From: Charina bottae
Taxonomy: Eukaryota; Chordata; Lepidosauria; Squamata; Charinaidae
NCBI GenBank assembly: GCA_023362775.1
Contig: JALMGJ010000006.1
Location: 8,703,001 to 8,767,000 of the forward strand
Direction of reading: 5' to 3'
Length of the DNA stretch: 64,000 nucleotides
In this document: one piece after another, positions 44,525 through 54,366 of the stretch
How the letters are laid out: each line of letters opens with the position of its first letter
Numbering within the stretch: the first letter of the stretch is position 1
Position numbers and translations under genes: made by a program
The notes under the pieces: model-generated
What the model was told of the DNA's origin: nothing
Databases searched by the model: none
Seen by the model: only the letters and a program-made list of their open reading frames with translations

Positions 44525-47500
44525 TTATTTTAGACACATTTGCTCCAATCCCAATCTGGTTACCATGGTTGTATGTTTTGTTGGAGAAAGTGCTTTCGTG
44601 AGAACGTCTGCGATATTTAGTTCAGATGGACAATACTCTAATTGTATAAATTTTTCCTGAATTGCATGCCTCACATTTTGGTATTTTACATGGATGTATT
44701 TCGTGCGATTATTGACATTTTCCGAAGCAGCTAGAGATAGACAGGATTGGGAATCTTCATACATTGTTATTGGTGTATTTATATTTACAGATAAATCTGT
44801 AAACAATTGTTTTAACCAATATGTTTCATTGATTGCCTCACTGAGGGCCGAGAATTCGGCTTCGCAGGTAGAAACGGCAATTAATGTTTGTTTTCTTGCT
44901 CTCCAGGCAATGGGTGTATTTGCAAACAAACAAACAAAACCACTCACAGACTTTCTGTCTCTCTCTTCTGCAAAAGAGCTGTCAGCATAAATCACAGGCA
45001 TTTCAGCCTTGGTGGCTGATATTTTGAGACAAAGATCAGCTGTGCCTTTAAGATAGCGTAGGACCCTCTTTAAACCTGTCCAATCCCGCATGGATGGTTT
45101 GGCAACCTTACGACTAAGCACTCCAACTGAGTAAGCTAAGTCAGGGCGTGTCCATTGTGTTAAGTGTAGCAAACTTCCTACAGCTGAGTGATACAATGCA
45201 GGTTGAGGACAAGGTTCCTCACATGCATCACCCTTTAGGAAATCAAGAGTCATTGGTGTTTTGGTTGGTTTTGCATTTGACATTTCAAGTTGACTCAACA
45301 ATTGGTCAATTTTTCTTTTCTGACTCAGATAGAACTCACCACTCTGAGCTCTAGTGACTTCAACACCTAGATAGTATTTCAGCTCACCTAGGTCTTTCAA
45401 TTGAAAGTACTGTCTCAATTGTGTTGCAAACTCTTGTACAAGGTGCAAAGAACCAGTTGCTAGGCAAAAATCATCAACATACGTTAGCAACACTGTGTAA
45501 TCACTTCCAGAACCTCTTACATACACACAAGGATCAGCAACAGACTTCTTAAACTTTAGCTCTAACAAAGCCTTATCTAAACATTGATGCCAACAACGTC
45601 CGGCCTGCTTCAAACCGTACAGCGCCTTGCGCAGTCTGTACACCTTCTGAGAATTGTCACAAGCATAGCCAGGAGCCTGTTTCATGTACACAGTTTCAGG
45701 GAGCTCTGCATTCAAATATGCTGTGTCAACATCAAAATGATGGACAACAAGTCCACGCTGTGCAGCCAGAGAAAGTACCATACGTAAAGACTCTGGTCTA
45801 GCTGTGGGTGCATATGTGAGATCATAGTTCAAAAACCTCTCCTGTGCAAATCCCTGAGCAACAAGCCTGGCTTTGTACTGCACTGTATTATCAGGAAGAA
45901 GCTTCTTTCTGAAAACCCATCTGGAACCAACAGCTTTCTGGGATGGGGGCAAATCAGTGACCTCAAACACCTTTTGACTCACTAATGCCTCAAACTCCTT
46001 ATCCATCGCTGTGTTCCACTTCTCTTGCTCTTCAACAGGCAGATGCAACATCTCCTGGAAAGACTGAGGTTCACAGGTAATCTGACACACTCTCACCTGC
46101 TGAATCACAAATCTGTCAGGCTTCACACCCTTTGTGGAGCGTGCAGACCTACGAGGAATTATCACTGCCTCTTCCTCATCACTGTCCTCTGCCTTTTCAC
46201 TACCTGAATCCCCCTTCAGATCCTGAACCTGCTCAGGTGAAATTTCCTCTTCCTTCACCTGAGGGGATCCTCTCACCACACTAGGAGACTGGGAACCAGA
46301 AGGCAGCTGAACTGGTTGTTGTCCAGCCACAGGAGCATGGACAGTTGGCTGTACACTAGATTGCAACAATACTTCTGAACTAGCATTCAACCTATCCCAA
46401 CCAGTAGGGTGCTCAAAATTAGCACTTCTAGAGATTACTACACGACCATAGCCTGCAGAAAAACGGTAACCCTTAGATCTAGATGAATAACCAACAAACC
46501 TTAAGCGTTGTGCTTTTGGCTGGTTCTTCCTTCGCTGAGACTTAGGAATATGCACATATGCAAATGTTCCAAAAACACGCAGATGCTTCAGCGAAGGGCG
46601 CTTGCCAAACAAAAGGAAATAAGGAACTTCATTTACAGCTGAATTCCACACCCTGTTAGTCAGATACACTGCAGTCATGGTAGCCTCACCCCAAAAACGG
46701 GCTGGCACCTGGGCATCTAACATCAGGCTATTTCTAATGGTATTAACAACACCAATCTTCCTTTCAGCTATTCCATTCTCAGCAGGAACACCAACATTGG
46801 CAAGTCTATGGGAGATTCCTTTTCTACGAAGCCAATTCTGAAACTCATGGCCTAGAAACTCTCCTCCACAATCCGATTGAAATTGACCTACTTGATAGCC
46901 ATAATTTCTTTCCACCATTGCAACAAACTCCTTAAAGCGAGCAAAAGCCTCCGCTTTAGATTTGAGCAAATAACAAAACGTATAGCGAGTATGGTCATCC
47001 ACCAAAAGGAACATGAAACGCGCCCCCCCCTCACTAGGAGCATTGGGGCCGGCTAAGTCTCCATGAACCAACTGAAAAGGCCTAGTTGACACTCTGTCAC
47101 TTTTTCTAGCAATAGGAGCAGCCTTAATTTTCGATTGTTTGCACACAGTACAATCAAGAAAGTCATCACACTTTTTGGATCCTAACTCAGGATACACCTT
47201 GGCCAGTTGGGACAAACTTCCCCACCCGGGATGTCCCAAAACTCTGTGATAATAGTGAATGCATTTGTTATGTGGGGGAACATTGGAAATACAATTTCCT
47301 GACACAATCCCCTGCTTAGGAAGCATTTCATACAATTGATTCACTAACTTCCCCCTAGCACATTCTATCCCATCTTTTTCAATAGAACATCCAGTACCCT
47401 TGAACACAACAGTATAACCAGACTTTACCAGGGCTGGAACGCTAAGGAGGGAAAAGTCAAGTGTAGGTACACACAACACATTTTGCATATTTATCCCCAA

Positions 47501-48493
47501 ACAAGGAATGTATACTTCACCCTGAAAGGACACATCAGCCATAGATCCATCAGCCAGAGCAACCTGTTGGACGTTAGGCTTGCTTTTTGATAACAACAAC
47601 TGTTCATTGTTGACAATGATTTGACTACAGGCTGAGTCCAAAAGCCAAGTCTCTGGGGAACGTCTACTCACAGCCGTGAGCAAAGCAGACACCTGGGTAC
47701 GTTGTCTAGGCGCTTGTTTCCCCTTCTTTCGTACGAACCTCTTTCCACTGGCTCCACCGGCTGGGCGAGGTGGCTGGGGACAGTCTCTCATGAAGTGTTG
47801 GGTCGAGTTGCACCGGAAACATCTCCTCACAGCACACGCAGCCTCTGTTCCAACTGGATAACGCTGAGCTGAAGCCTCAGGAACAGCAACAGATGACTTA
47901 CTCTGCATCTTCTCCAAATCACGAGCTTGCTGGATTTCTTGCAGGCGATTTGTAAGATAATCCACAGTTAGGTCTTGGGGCCTCAACGTCTGAGTTGCCT
48001 CGATGAGCATGTCAAAGCTCTTGTCCAAGCTTGACAGGATGATACAAGCTCTCTGGGTATCAGGGATCACAACATCCCGGTCCTCAAGTTCAAGAAACAA
48101 AGTCTTGACTTTATGGAGGTGGGTCATCACGTTTCCACCGGGCTGCAGCTTCAAGTTGTAAAGCTGACGTGATATACCAACAATGGCAGCAGAGGTTTGC
48201 TTGGAATAAAGGGCTTTAAGAGCTTCCCAACAGGCATGTGCGGTCTCCAAATTACTGATATGCAGTAGCTGTGATGATTCTAGTCCCAGAATCAAGTTGC
48301 CATAAGCACGATCCAAACACAACTGCACTTCTTCAGTAATAGCACCGGTTGGAGGTGCGTCTTTCACATACTTCCACAAACCTTCTTTTAGGAAGAAAGA
48401 CTTGATCTTCACACACCAGGTCCGATAGTTTGTGCCATTCAAACGCTCAAAGGGCAGACTGGTTAGCCCTGCAGCAGCAGCCATGCTGACCAC
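44525..48493 (-). CDS. Copia Gag-Pol polyprotein, intact (1322 aa)
   Basis: A complete Ty1/copia polyprotein in one frame. Gag spans 1-260 (LNGTNYRTWCVKI; CCHC knuckle C225-C228-H233-C238). The protease has LLDSACS with D286. Integrase has a zinc region H416/H421...C448/C451 and the DD35E triad: D479 in VHGDLAGP, D541 in QSDCGGEF and E577 in NGIAERK. A linker of about 700-790 is acidic and Ser/Pro-rich. Reverse transcriptase runs 840-1080 (WVFRKKLLPD; HFDVDTAYLN with D921; TYVDDFCLA, YVDD 1005-1008). RNase H is 1165-1310 (YADSSFAEE D1171, STCEAEFSAL E1211, MYEDSQS D1247). Order PR-IN-RT-RH defines copia as opposed to gypsy. It directs synthesis and integration of element DNA from particles. 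No lesion is visible. The start at 48493 gives MVSMAAAAG; the second Met (residue 4) aligns with the copia 1 start. Confidence 0.97.
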   Translation of the reverse strand: MVSMAAAAGLTSLPFERLNGTNYRTWCVKIKSFFLKEGLWKYVKDAPPTGAITEEVQLCLDRAYGNLILGLESSQLLHISNLETAHACWEALKALYSKQTSAAIVGISRQLYNLKLQPGGNVMTHLHKVKTLFLELEDRDVVIPDTQRACIILSSLDKSFDMLIEATQTLRPQDLTVDYLTNRLQEIQQARDLEKMQSKSSVAVPEASAQRYPVGTEAACAVRRCFRCNSTQHFMRDCPQPPRPAGGASGKRFVRKKGKQAPRQRTQVSALLTAVSRRSPETWLLDSACSQIIVNNEQLLLSKSKPNVQQVALADGSMADVSFQGEVYIPCLGINMQNVLCVPTLDFSLLSVPALVKSGYTVVFKGTGCSIEKDGIECARGKLVNQLYEMLPKQGIVSGNCISNVPPHNKCIHYYHRVLGHPGWGSLSQLAKVYPELGSKKCDDFLDCTVCKQSKIKAAPIARKSDRVSTRPFQLVHGDLAGPNAPSEGGARFMFLLVDDHTRYTFCYLLKSKAEAFARFKEFVAMVERNYGYQVGQFQSDCGGEFLGHEFQNWLRRKGISHRLANVGVPAENGIAERKIGVVNTIRNSLMLDAQVPARFWGEATMTAVYLTNRVWNSAVNEVPYFLLFGKRPSLKHLRVFGTFAYVHIPKSQRRKNQPKAQRLRFVGYSSRSKGYRFSAGYGRVVISRSANFEHPTGWDRLNASSEVLLQSSVQPTVHAPVAGQQPVQLPSGSQSPSVVRGSPQVKEEEISPEQVQDLKGDSGSEKAEDSDEEEAVIIPRRSARSTKGVKPDRFVIQQVRVCQITCEPQSFQEMLHLPVEEQEKWNTAMDKEFEALVSQKVFEVTDLPPSQKAVGSRWVFRKKLLPDNTVQYKARLVAQGFAQERFLNYDLTYAPTARPESLRMVLSLAAQRGLVVHHFDVDTAYLNAELPETVYMKQAPGYACDNSQKVYRLRKALYGLKQAGRCWHQCLDKALLELKFKKSVADPCVYVRGSGSDYTVLLTYVDDFCLATGSLHLVQEFATQLRQYFQLKDLGELKYYLGVEVTRAQSGEFYLSQKRKIDQLLSQLEMSNAKPTKTPMTLDFLKGDACEEPCPQPALYHSAVGSLLHLTQWTRPDLAYSVGVLSRKVAKPSMRDWTGLKRVLRYLKGTADLCLKISATKAEMPVIYADSSFAEERDRKSVSGFVCLFANTPIAWRARKQTLIAVSTCEAEFSALSEAINETYWLKQLFTDLSVNINTPITMYEDSQSCLSLAASENVNNRTKYIHVKYQNVRHAIQEKFIQLEYCPSELNIADVLTKALSPTKHTTMVTRLGLEQMCLK

Positions 48494-48590
48494 TCAAAGA
48501 AAAAACACGTTTACTTCAAATGCAGCCTTAAAAACAAACCCCGTTGTTACAGCTAGATCCAGCGCAGCAAAGAAAAACACAAAATTCTCT

Positions 48591-48604
48591 CTGGGCCCAT
48601 AACC
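48591..48604 (-). promoter_or_regulatory. Copia 2 primer-binding site complementary to the tRNA-iMet anticodon arm
   Basis: Immediately inside the 5' LTR the plus strand reads CTGGGCCCATAACC, identical to vertebrate initiator tRNA-Met positions ~27-40 (anticodon CAT included). The element RNA therefore carries the complement GGTTATGGGCCCAG. It does not match the tRNA 3' end. Drosophila copia is known to be primed by the 5' half of initiator tRNA-Met cleaved in the anticodon arm; the same is inferred here. Confidence 0.88.
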
Positions 48605-49254
48605 TGTTAGGTGATGGTTAACTATGCGGGGTTCCAGGCAATGAAGTAATCCAAACAACGTGTTGTAAGGCTAACAATATCTTTATTGATAGCATAAGGC
48701 AATAATGGATGTATAGTGCATTATTGCAAAAAGGTAAAATCAAAGCATAAGCAGAGTTCCATCACCAGAAGTGAGGAAAGAAAAAACATCATGGTCTGTG
48801 CAAAGACCAGGCATGGTTACAGTTTAGATACAAGTACATGCAGATAGCAGTCTACATAAAGAACAGAAGACATATGTATGTAGAACATAAGTATAAAGGA
48901 CTACCCATGGTTCATAGCTCACATGTGATTGGTTCAAACATGGGCATCTCTTTTAGTATAGCATTTCTGGTAGTAATTGTACTTACTATAAAGCGTCACA
49001 CGATGGCAGTGTTGTGTATTGGCCTTTCTTTGTTTTGAGAACAATCCTGATTACGGGTTTTTATTATGTCTAGCTACAGAGATATCTCAACACCTGCCAT
49101 CTACGTCTCAGATGTTTTGAGAACCAAACTTACAATGCGGAAAACAATGTAGATTGTTTTCACTTGTATTTTTCCACTCTCTGGCCAGACACAGTGGAAG
49201 AAAATGCCATGCGTTTAATTCTGCATAGAATGCTTTAACCAAATAACCTTAACA
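48605..49254 (-). repeat. Copia 2, 5' LTR
   Basis: 650 bp, identical to the 3' LTR except for one transition (48808). It carries the promoter and start of transcription on the minus strand; the leader to the polyprotein start is about 110 bp including the primer-binding site. Confidence 0.96.
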
Positions 49255-49259
49255 TGGAC

Positions 49260-49500
49260 AGGATCTGGCATGTGACCAAACACCTAGGCAACAGATTCCC
49301 AATATGGGCAAAGCTCAAACAGGTAATTCTGATTGGTCAGAACTCCCAGACTAGCTGGCTCCAAAAGGTAAATTAACATTCCTGAGGAAAGGGGGGTGAA
49401 CATGTGCTCCTGAGCCCAAACAGGAAAAAAGTTTTTTGAGGCCTGGCTTTTTAAAACTAGCCTTCCATATTTCTTTAAGACATAAAAAATATATGCAACA
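49260..49500 (-). repeat. Copia 1, 5' LTR, outer part
   Basis: Resumes AGGATCTGGCATGTGACCAA after the TGGAC duplication of copia 2 and ends ATATATGCAACA, followed by the copia 1 duplication GATAA. Together with 43553-43797 it forms one LTR. Confidence 0.92.
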
Positions 49501-49879
49501 GATAACCCAGCCCCCACTACTATGATTGTCTTGTCTATTTTCTCCACATGTACATTTATCAAATACACAGTTTCTCCGTATTTGTTCCAACAAGCTGGAA
49601 GGGCACGAATGAATACTTATCCTCACATACCACTAACTGCAGCATGAAGATGTCCCACCAGCCATTTTCTCAAGCACATAGCCTCGTGATGTTACCTTTG
49701 TCTCAATGCAGCCCTTTATGGAGGCAGCCTAAATTATTATTTCTCTGTTCTGGTTTTAAAGTGGTGTTTTCCCTCTCTTCCTGATACAAGTCGTGCGGTA
49801 CAAATAACCTACACTGATGAAGTTGGTGATGACACAATCTGTTGGCCTCGTGGGGCAAACTAGAGAGGAAACATGACCA

Positions 49880-50150
49880 GATGAGCTAATTCTACTTTAT
49901 TGTAAAGCTACATTGACAGAATCTTGCAAGTCTGAAAGTACAATTCTCGCCCCCACCCCCATCTCCTTTACAGCCCAAGAAACTAGGGAGGGTCCCTTCT
50001 GAGCCTCTTACCCCGCCCACTCTCCAGCTGCAGGCTACACCCTCTCTTACCTGACTGTTCCCTTGGCAGCATATCTGCCCAATCTCCCAAGGTCTTTCCC
50101 ACATGCCATTACCCAATCAGAGGCTGGGATCTACCCAACTCCTACTGGCT
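49880..50150 (-). repeat. Dispersed LTR-like repeat
   Basis: The reverse complement of this segment matches 53385-53690 over its whole length (AAAGACCTTGGGAGATTGGG, ATATGCTGCCAAGGGAACAG, GGACCCTCCCTA, TTGTACTTTCAGACTTGCAA, GTAGAATTAGCTCA). On its sense strand it ends with CAATAAAGTAGAATTAGC, an AATAAA signal near the 3' end as in LTR R-U5 regions. No internal region or terminal duplication was recognised. Confidence 0.5.
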
Positions 50151-50300
50151 GCTTTAAGCTTCTTTGAGCCTATCCACTCTCCTGCAATCCCTGGGCATTG
50201 TTCTCTCTGGCCATTTTGCCTTGGACTGCTAGATAAAATGGACACTTGGCTTCTGTTGATGCCTCTGCCCATGTAATGCCTGAGCAATGCTTTCGGAATA

Positions 50301-50350
50301 TACAGTGTGTATGTGTATGTATGTATATACACATACACATACACACTGTA
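50301..50350. repeat. 50-bp palindrome of alternating purine-pyrimidine
   Basis: TACAGTGTGTATGTGTATGT at the left is mirrored by ACATACACATACACACTGTA at the right, with only the centre imperfect. It is almost entirely TG/TA alternation, so it can form a cruciform or Z-DNA. It may have grown from a (TG)n microsatellite. Confidence 0.85.
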
Positions 50351-50371
50351 CATTCATGCACACATACTGCT

Positions 50372-50590
50372 CAATCGTGTCTGATCCTTGGAGACTGCCT
50401 GGACAAGTCCCTGCAGTTTTCTTGGCAAGATTTTTCAGAAGTGGTTTGCCATTGCCTCCTTCCTAGGGCTGAGAGAGAGTGACTGGCCCAAGGTCACCCA
50501 GCTGGCTTCGTGCCTAAGGCAGGACTAGAACTCACGGTCTCCCAGTTTCTAGCCTGAGGCCTTAACCACTACACCAAACTGGCTCTCGAA
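50372..50590 (-). mobile_element. tRNA-derived SINE with BovB-like tail (Sauria type, second head)
   Basis: On the minus strand it starts GAGCCAGTTTGGTGTAGTGG and has the B-box-like GAGTTCTAGTCC. It passes through GGGTGACCTTGGGCCAGTCA, GGCAATGGCAAACCACTTC and CTTGCCAAGAAAACTGCAGG, and ends GGATCAGACACGATTGA, a BovB-like 3' end. This full-length layout shows where the 102-bp arrays at 7.8 and 51.6 kb come from: they repeat its front part. Confidence 0.85.
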
Positions 50591-51164
50591 ATATTATATG
50601 GCCTTCTTGAAATGCAGGTTTTCCACTCTTTCAAAAGCATGGTAGACCCATGTGAAGAAGACAGGACTAGCATTATCTTGGGAGACCACTAACCCTTGGA
50701 TGTGTTCTTCTTTTCTTCAACCTGACAATATAATTAACCGAATTTAACTTTTTGTTTGCTTTCATTTATGAGTTATAATAACTGTATTTTCACAATTACA
50801 TTGTGGGTTGAGAATCTCAGAATAAAATCAGATATATCAGAACTGGCACATTGCTGAGAGGTTATAAATATCAGTCTTCTGGAGGAGGGGACAATGAAAT
50901 TCTTGTCCAGAGCCCCCGAAATTCTGAGGTGAAGCATTCAGCATTTCCTGAGCAGTCCTATATAGATTTAACTTCCCTCAAATGAAAGGAAGTATGGAAG
51001 GTCATAGGATGAAAGGCAGCATTGTGGAAGTGGACCTTTTCATTACCTTTGTCCCCTTCTGGCTTCACTCTTCCATACCTGGTGGCAATAGGAGCTTTGG
51101 TGAAAAGTAGAGGGGGTGGAGAAAGGACATTCTCCATCTGGCTGTGGTAATGTCTGTTGTCTTA
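50591..51164. other. Stretch without a recognisable gene
   Basis: Unique-looking sequence between a SINE and a CR1 remnant. No supported frame. Confidence 0.4.
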
Positions 51165-51330
51165 CATTGGGCAGACTAGTCCTCCAGCAGATGTTTGGGT
51201 AGCTGAAATCTTCCATCACAACTGTTTCATGTTTTTTTGCATCATCAGCTATCTGCTTTAATAAATCTTCATCTACCTCTTTTGACTGGTTTGGTGGTCT
51301 GTAGCAGATGCCCAGTAAGACACCTTCTGT
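51165..51330 (-). pseudogene. CR1 LINE endonuclease remnant
   Basis: The minus strand reads GVLLGICYRPPNQSKEVDED, then LLKQIADDAKKHETVVMEDF and SYPNICW. This is the central part of a CR1 APE-type endonuclease (usual GVCYRPP...LMGDFNYPDICW). The catalytic GDFN is changed to EDFS. About 55 codons are recognisable; both sides decay into unplaced sequence. Confidence 0.8.
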
Positions 51331-51571
51331 TAGGTCACCATTTTATCTTAACCGACAAGCTTTCCACACTTGCGTTAGTATCAGTCCAGTAGACCTTGGT
51401 ACAGATTCATTCCTAATTTACAATGCTACAGGACTTTCTCTTGTGTGTTTCCTGTTCCCCTGAAATGGGATGTACCCATCAAGCCCAATGTTCCACTGGT
51501 GAGATTCACCCTATCATATTTCTATAATCTGTAATTCTGTAATGGATTAGAGCCATCCGTTCTGCCCCCAA

Positions 51572-52050
51572 CCCTGTGAGTTCTAGTCCCACCTTAGGCA
51601 GGAAAGCCGGCTGGGTGACCTTGGGGCAGTCCCTGTCTCTCAGCCCTAGGAAGGAGCCAATGGCAAAACAGGAGACTGAGAGTTCTAGTCCCGCCTTAGG
51701 CACGAAAGCCAGCTAGGTGACCTTGGGCCAGTCCCTCTCTCTCAGCCCTAGGAAGGAGCCAATAGCAAACCAGGAGACAGAGTTCTAGTCCCGCCTTAGG
51801 CATGAAAGCCGGCTGGGTGACCTTGGGCCAGTCCCTGTCCCTCAGCCCTAGGAAGGAGCCAATGGGAAACCAGGAGACTGAGAGTTCTAGTCCCGCCTTA
51901 GGCATGAAAGCCGGCTGGGTGACCTTGGGCCAGTCACTCTCTCAGCCCAACTCACCTCACAGGGTGGTTGTTGTGGGGAAAATAAGAGGAAGAAGGAGTA
52001 TTTGGTATGTACGCCGCCTTGAGTTATTTATAAAAATAATAAAGGTGGGA

Positions 52051-52087
<37 letters not shown>

Positions 52088-52124
52088 ATACATACATACA
52101 TACATACATACATACATACATACA
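51572..52124 (+). mobile_element. tRNA-derived SINE with internal tandem array, second locus
   Basis: 5'-truncated (no GAGCCAGTTTGG head). Unit starts at 51600, 51702, 51802 and 51904 give spacings of 102, 100 and 102 bp. The 3' part is as at 7.8 kb: CCAACTCACCTCACAGGGTG, GCCGCCTTGAGTTATTTATA and a tail that runs into (AAAT)n and then (ACAT)n to 52124. The frames over the array are repeat artefacts. Confidence 0.83.
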
Positions 52125-52884
52125 ACCCAGCAGCTATTATCCCTCCCTCAAAAAAAAATGAAGGAAGGAATTCAAATATGACAGTGCACATCTGTAGTTT
52201 CACTTTGGTTCTAAGAGAGAGAGAAAGGTTAAAGATAGATTCCTGTGACCCCTATGACCTGCCTTTTTTTCCTGCCTTGCTGTTTTTTTCAGTATGTTTC
52301 AAATGTCCTTGCTCTCTTGCACAAGTATCAGTAAAAAAAATGTAAGCAATTCCTGAGGGCAGGTGGTGGTGGGGAATAAATAATAGATGCAAGCCCACAT
52401 TCCAAAAAAGATGGGGAAATTCCCATTTGCTACATGTAGGAAAAAGAATTGAGACATTTTGTCTGCCACAGCTTAACTGAGAAGCATAATTTGTATTTTC
52501 AATGTTTATTTATAGGAGGAACATTTATTATTATGTACAGGATGTTCATCTGATCGGATGCAATGATGCAATTAAATTGCTGCTTGTTGAGACAGGTTTT
52601 ATGGTGCTTATTAAAAGCAAACATAAATAAATGCTTGGAGAGTGGTGGATTAGAGAAGCTACTCCTCACTCTTGCCCTGAAGCACGGTGACAGACAAAAG
52701 AGGCCAACCCCTGGACTCCAGGAGAACAATGGTGTATTCTCCAATAGAATGGATTAGCCAAGGAATGACTGGCATAATTAATTAGGAATCTTCATTTTTA
52801 AAAAAAGTCCTTCATAAGAGGCTATTAAAGAAAGAAAATCCATCCTGGTTGGGAGGAAAAGAAGTTGGGAAGGTCAACTCCAGG
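52125..52884. other. Stretch without a recognisable gene
   Basis: Unique-looking AT-rich sequence. No supported gene. Confidence 0.4.
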
Positions 52885-52954
52885 TGATTTCATGGACATA
52901 TCCTTGTAATCATCTTGACAACAGTATGGAAATGGTTTGCCAATGCCATTTTCT

Positions 52955-52996
<42 letters not shown>

Positions 52997-53108
52997 TTTT
53001 TTTTTTACTTCCCATTCTAGCCTACAGCCTTGAGATTCCCTGATAGTCTAGGTGCTATCTGGGTTCGACTTTGCTTAGCTTTTCTCAAGGTCAGCCAAGG
53101 CTAGATCA
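52885..53108 (-). mobile_element. 5S-type SINE with internal (ATC)n expansion
   Basis: On the minus strand CTTGAGAAAAGCTAAGCAAA, then TCGAACCCAGATAG and CTCAAGGCTGTAGGCTAGAA form the 5S-like head. After a (GAT)n run (52958-52996 on the plus strand as ATC) comes AATGGCATTGGCAAACCATT and TCCATACTGTTGTCAAG, the family linker. The triplet expansion separates head from body. Confidence 0.65.
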
Positions 53109-53384
53109 GGTGAGCAATACAAATAAAATTGGCACAGAGAAAGAAACCTCCAAACTACAAGGAGTGGTCCATACTGTCTGGGATGGAACTAGGGTCTGTG
53201 TCACCTGGGGCAAACATGGATATGGATTATTCGTGGATTATTTTGTCATTTTGGCACCCCCCTGGGCATCATTTTGGCACACACCCCAGCGCAGTACCCG
53301 GGGCACATGCCCCACTTGCCCCCCCACCCCAGTTGTGGCCCTGCATACTGTTCCAGTCACGAGAAAAGAAAACTTTGGAGGCTG

Positions 53385-53690
53385 ATGTAATGGTATGTGA
53401 GAAAGACCTTGGGAGATTGGGCAAAGATATGCTGCCAAGGGAACAGTCAGATAAGAGAGGGTATAGCCCATAGCTGCATAATGGGTGGAGAAAGAGGCTC
53501 AGGATGGACCCTCCCTATGTCATCGGGCTGTAAAGGTGATGACAGGAGAATTGTACTTTCAGACTTGCAAAATTAATTAATTAATTAATTAGAATAATTA
53601 AATATTAATTAATAAAAACTTAATGTAGCCTTACAATAAGGTAGAATTAGCTCACCTGGTCATGTTTCCTGTCTGAGCTACCTGGGAAGG
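53385..53690 (+). repeat. Dispersed LTR-like repeat, plus-strand copy
   Basis: Inverted relative to 49880-50150 with the same internal order; an (ATTA)n expansion at 53574-53625 lies before ATGTAGCCTTACAATAAGGT. The AATAAA of the sister copy reads AATAAG here. Sequence identity in the rest is high enough to align by eye. Confidence 0.5.
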
Positions 53691-54327
53691 CTGACAGCTG
53701 GTTAGTACAGCAACAGAATCATCAGAAAGGTCTCCAAGATTAATCTTATGAAAAGCCACTGTAATTCTGTAGCTAAATAAAGTGGAGACGCAGCTCTCTC
53801 CCGTTACATTTTATCTCCGTCTCTTCTGCTTGGGCTTGTTTTCTCATCGGAGAACTTTTGGACATGAATTCTGGAATTATTACACTTATGGGTGATTTTG
53901 CATCCCATCCTCATACCCCCATTCTTCTCCCCCCATCATTGATGTGCCCAAATGTGTGAACCAAAAAAAATGCAGCGAAAAAAAGTGTTGCAATAGGATT
54001 GCAACATTCACTGCAAGATTTCCTTTTTCATGTAATGCTTCAATAATGGTACATATCAGTTACTTGGAAACCTGGGAGAAGGGAATGGAAGCTCTGGCCA
54101 ACTACAAAGGGTTAGGATTAATTATATTTAATTTTAATTTAATTCAATGGAAATTGAATTAATGGAAATATCAACGACTCATTTTAGCTGGGTTCCACCT
54201 TCTACTTACTTGAAGTGTAATCTTTGACTTGGCACTCAATATAACCCTCAGTTGGAAAGAAGTGGTGTGCCTCTGCATTAATAGCATAGGCACACAACTC
54301 TCAATAGCATCAAACTGCTATTGTTCA

Positions 54328-54366
<39 letters not shown>

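Larger units (their letters stand above)
43798..49254 (-). mobile_element. Ty1/copia retrotransposon 2 (structurally complete, young)
   Basis: 5457 bp with 650-bp LTRs at both ends, flanked by TGGAC at 43793-43797 and 49255-49259. In the undisturbed 3' LTR of copia 1 TGGAC occurs once at the same place (39226-39230), which proves the insertion. Primer-binding site, intact 1322-codon polyprotein and polypurine tract are all present. The LTRs differ at one position (44001 T versus 48808 C), so little time has passed since insertion. Confidence 0.97.
38979..49500 (-). mobile_element. Ty1/copia retrotransposon 1 (decayed host element)
   Basis: A minus-strand copia flanked by GATAA at 38974-38978 and 49501-49505, a 5-bp duplication as expected. 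Its 3' LTR is 38979-39472. Its 5' LTR starts at 43553 and is split by copia 2: it runs 43553-43797 and resumes 49260-49500. Excluding the insertion, the element is about 5.1 kb. The LTR copies differ by about eight substitutions and two indels in ~486 bp, so it is older than copia 2. All copia domains are recognisable but the polyprotein is broken. Confidence 0.92.
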
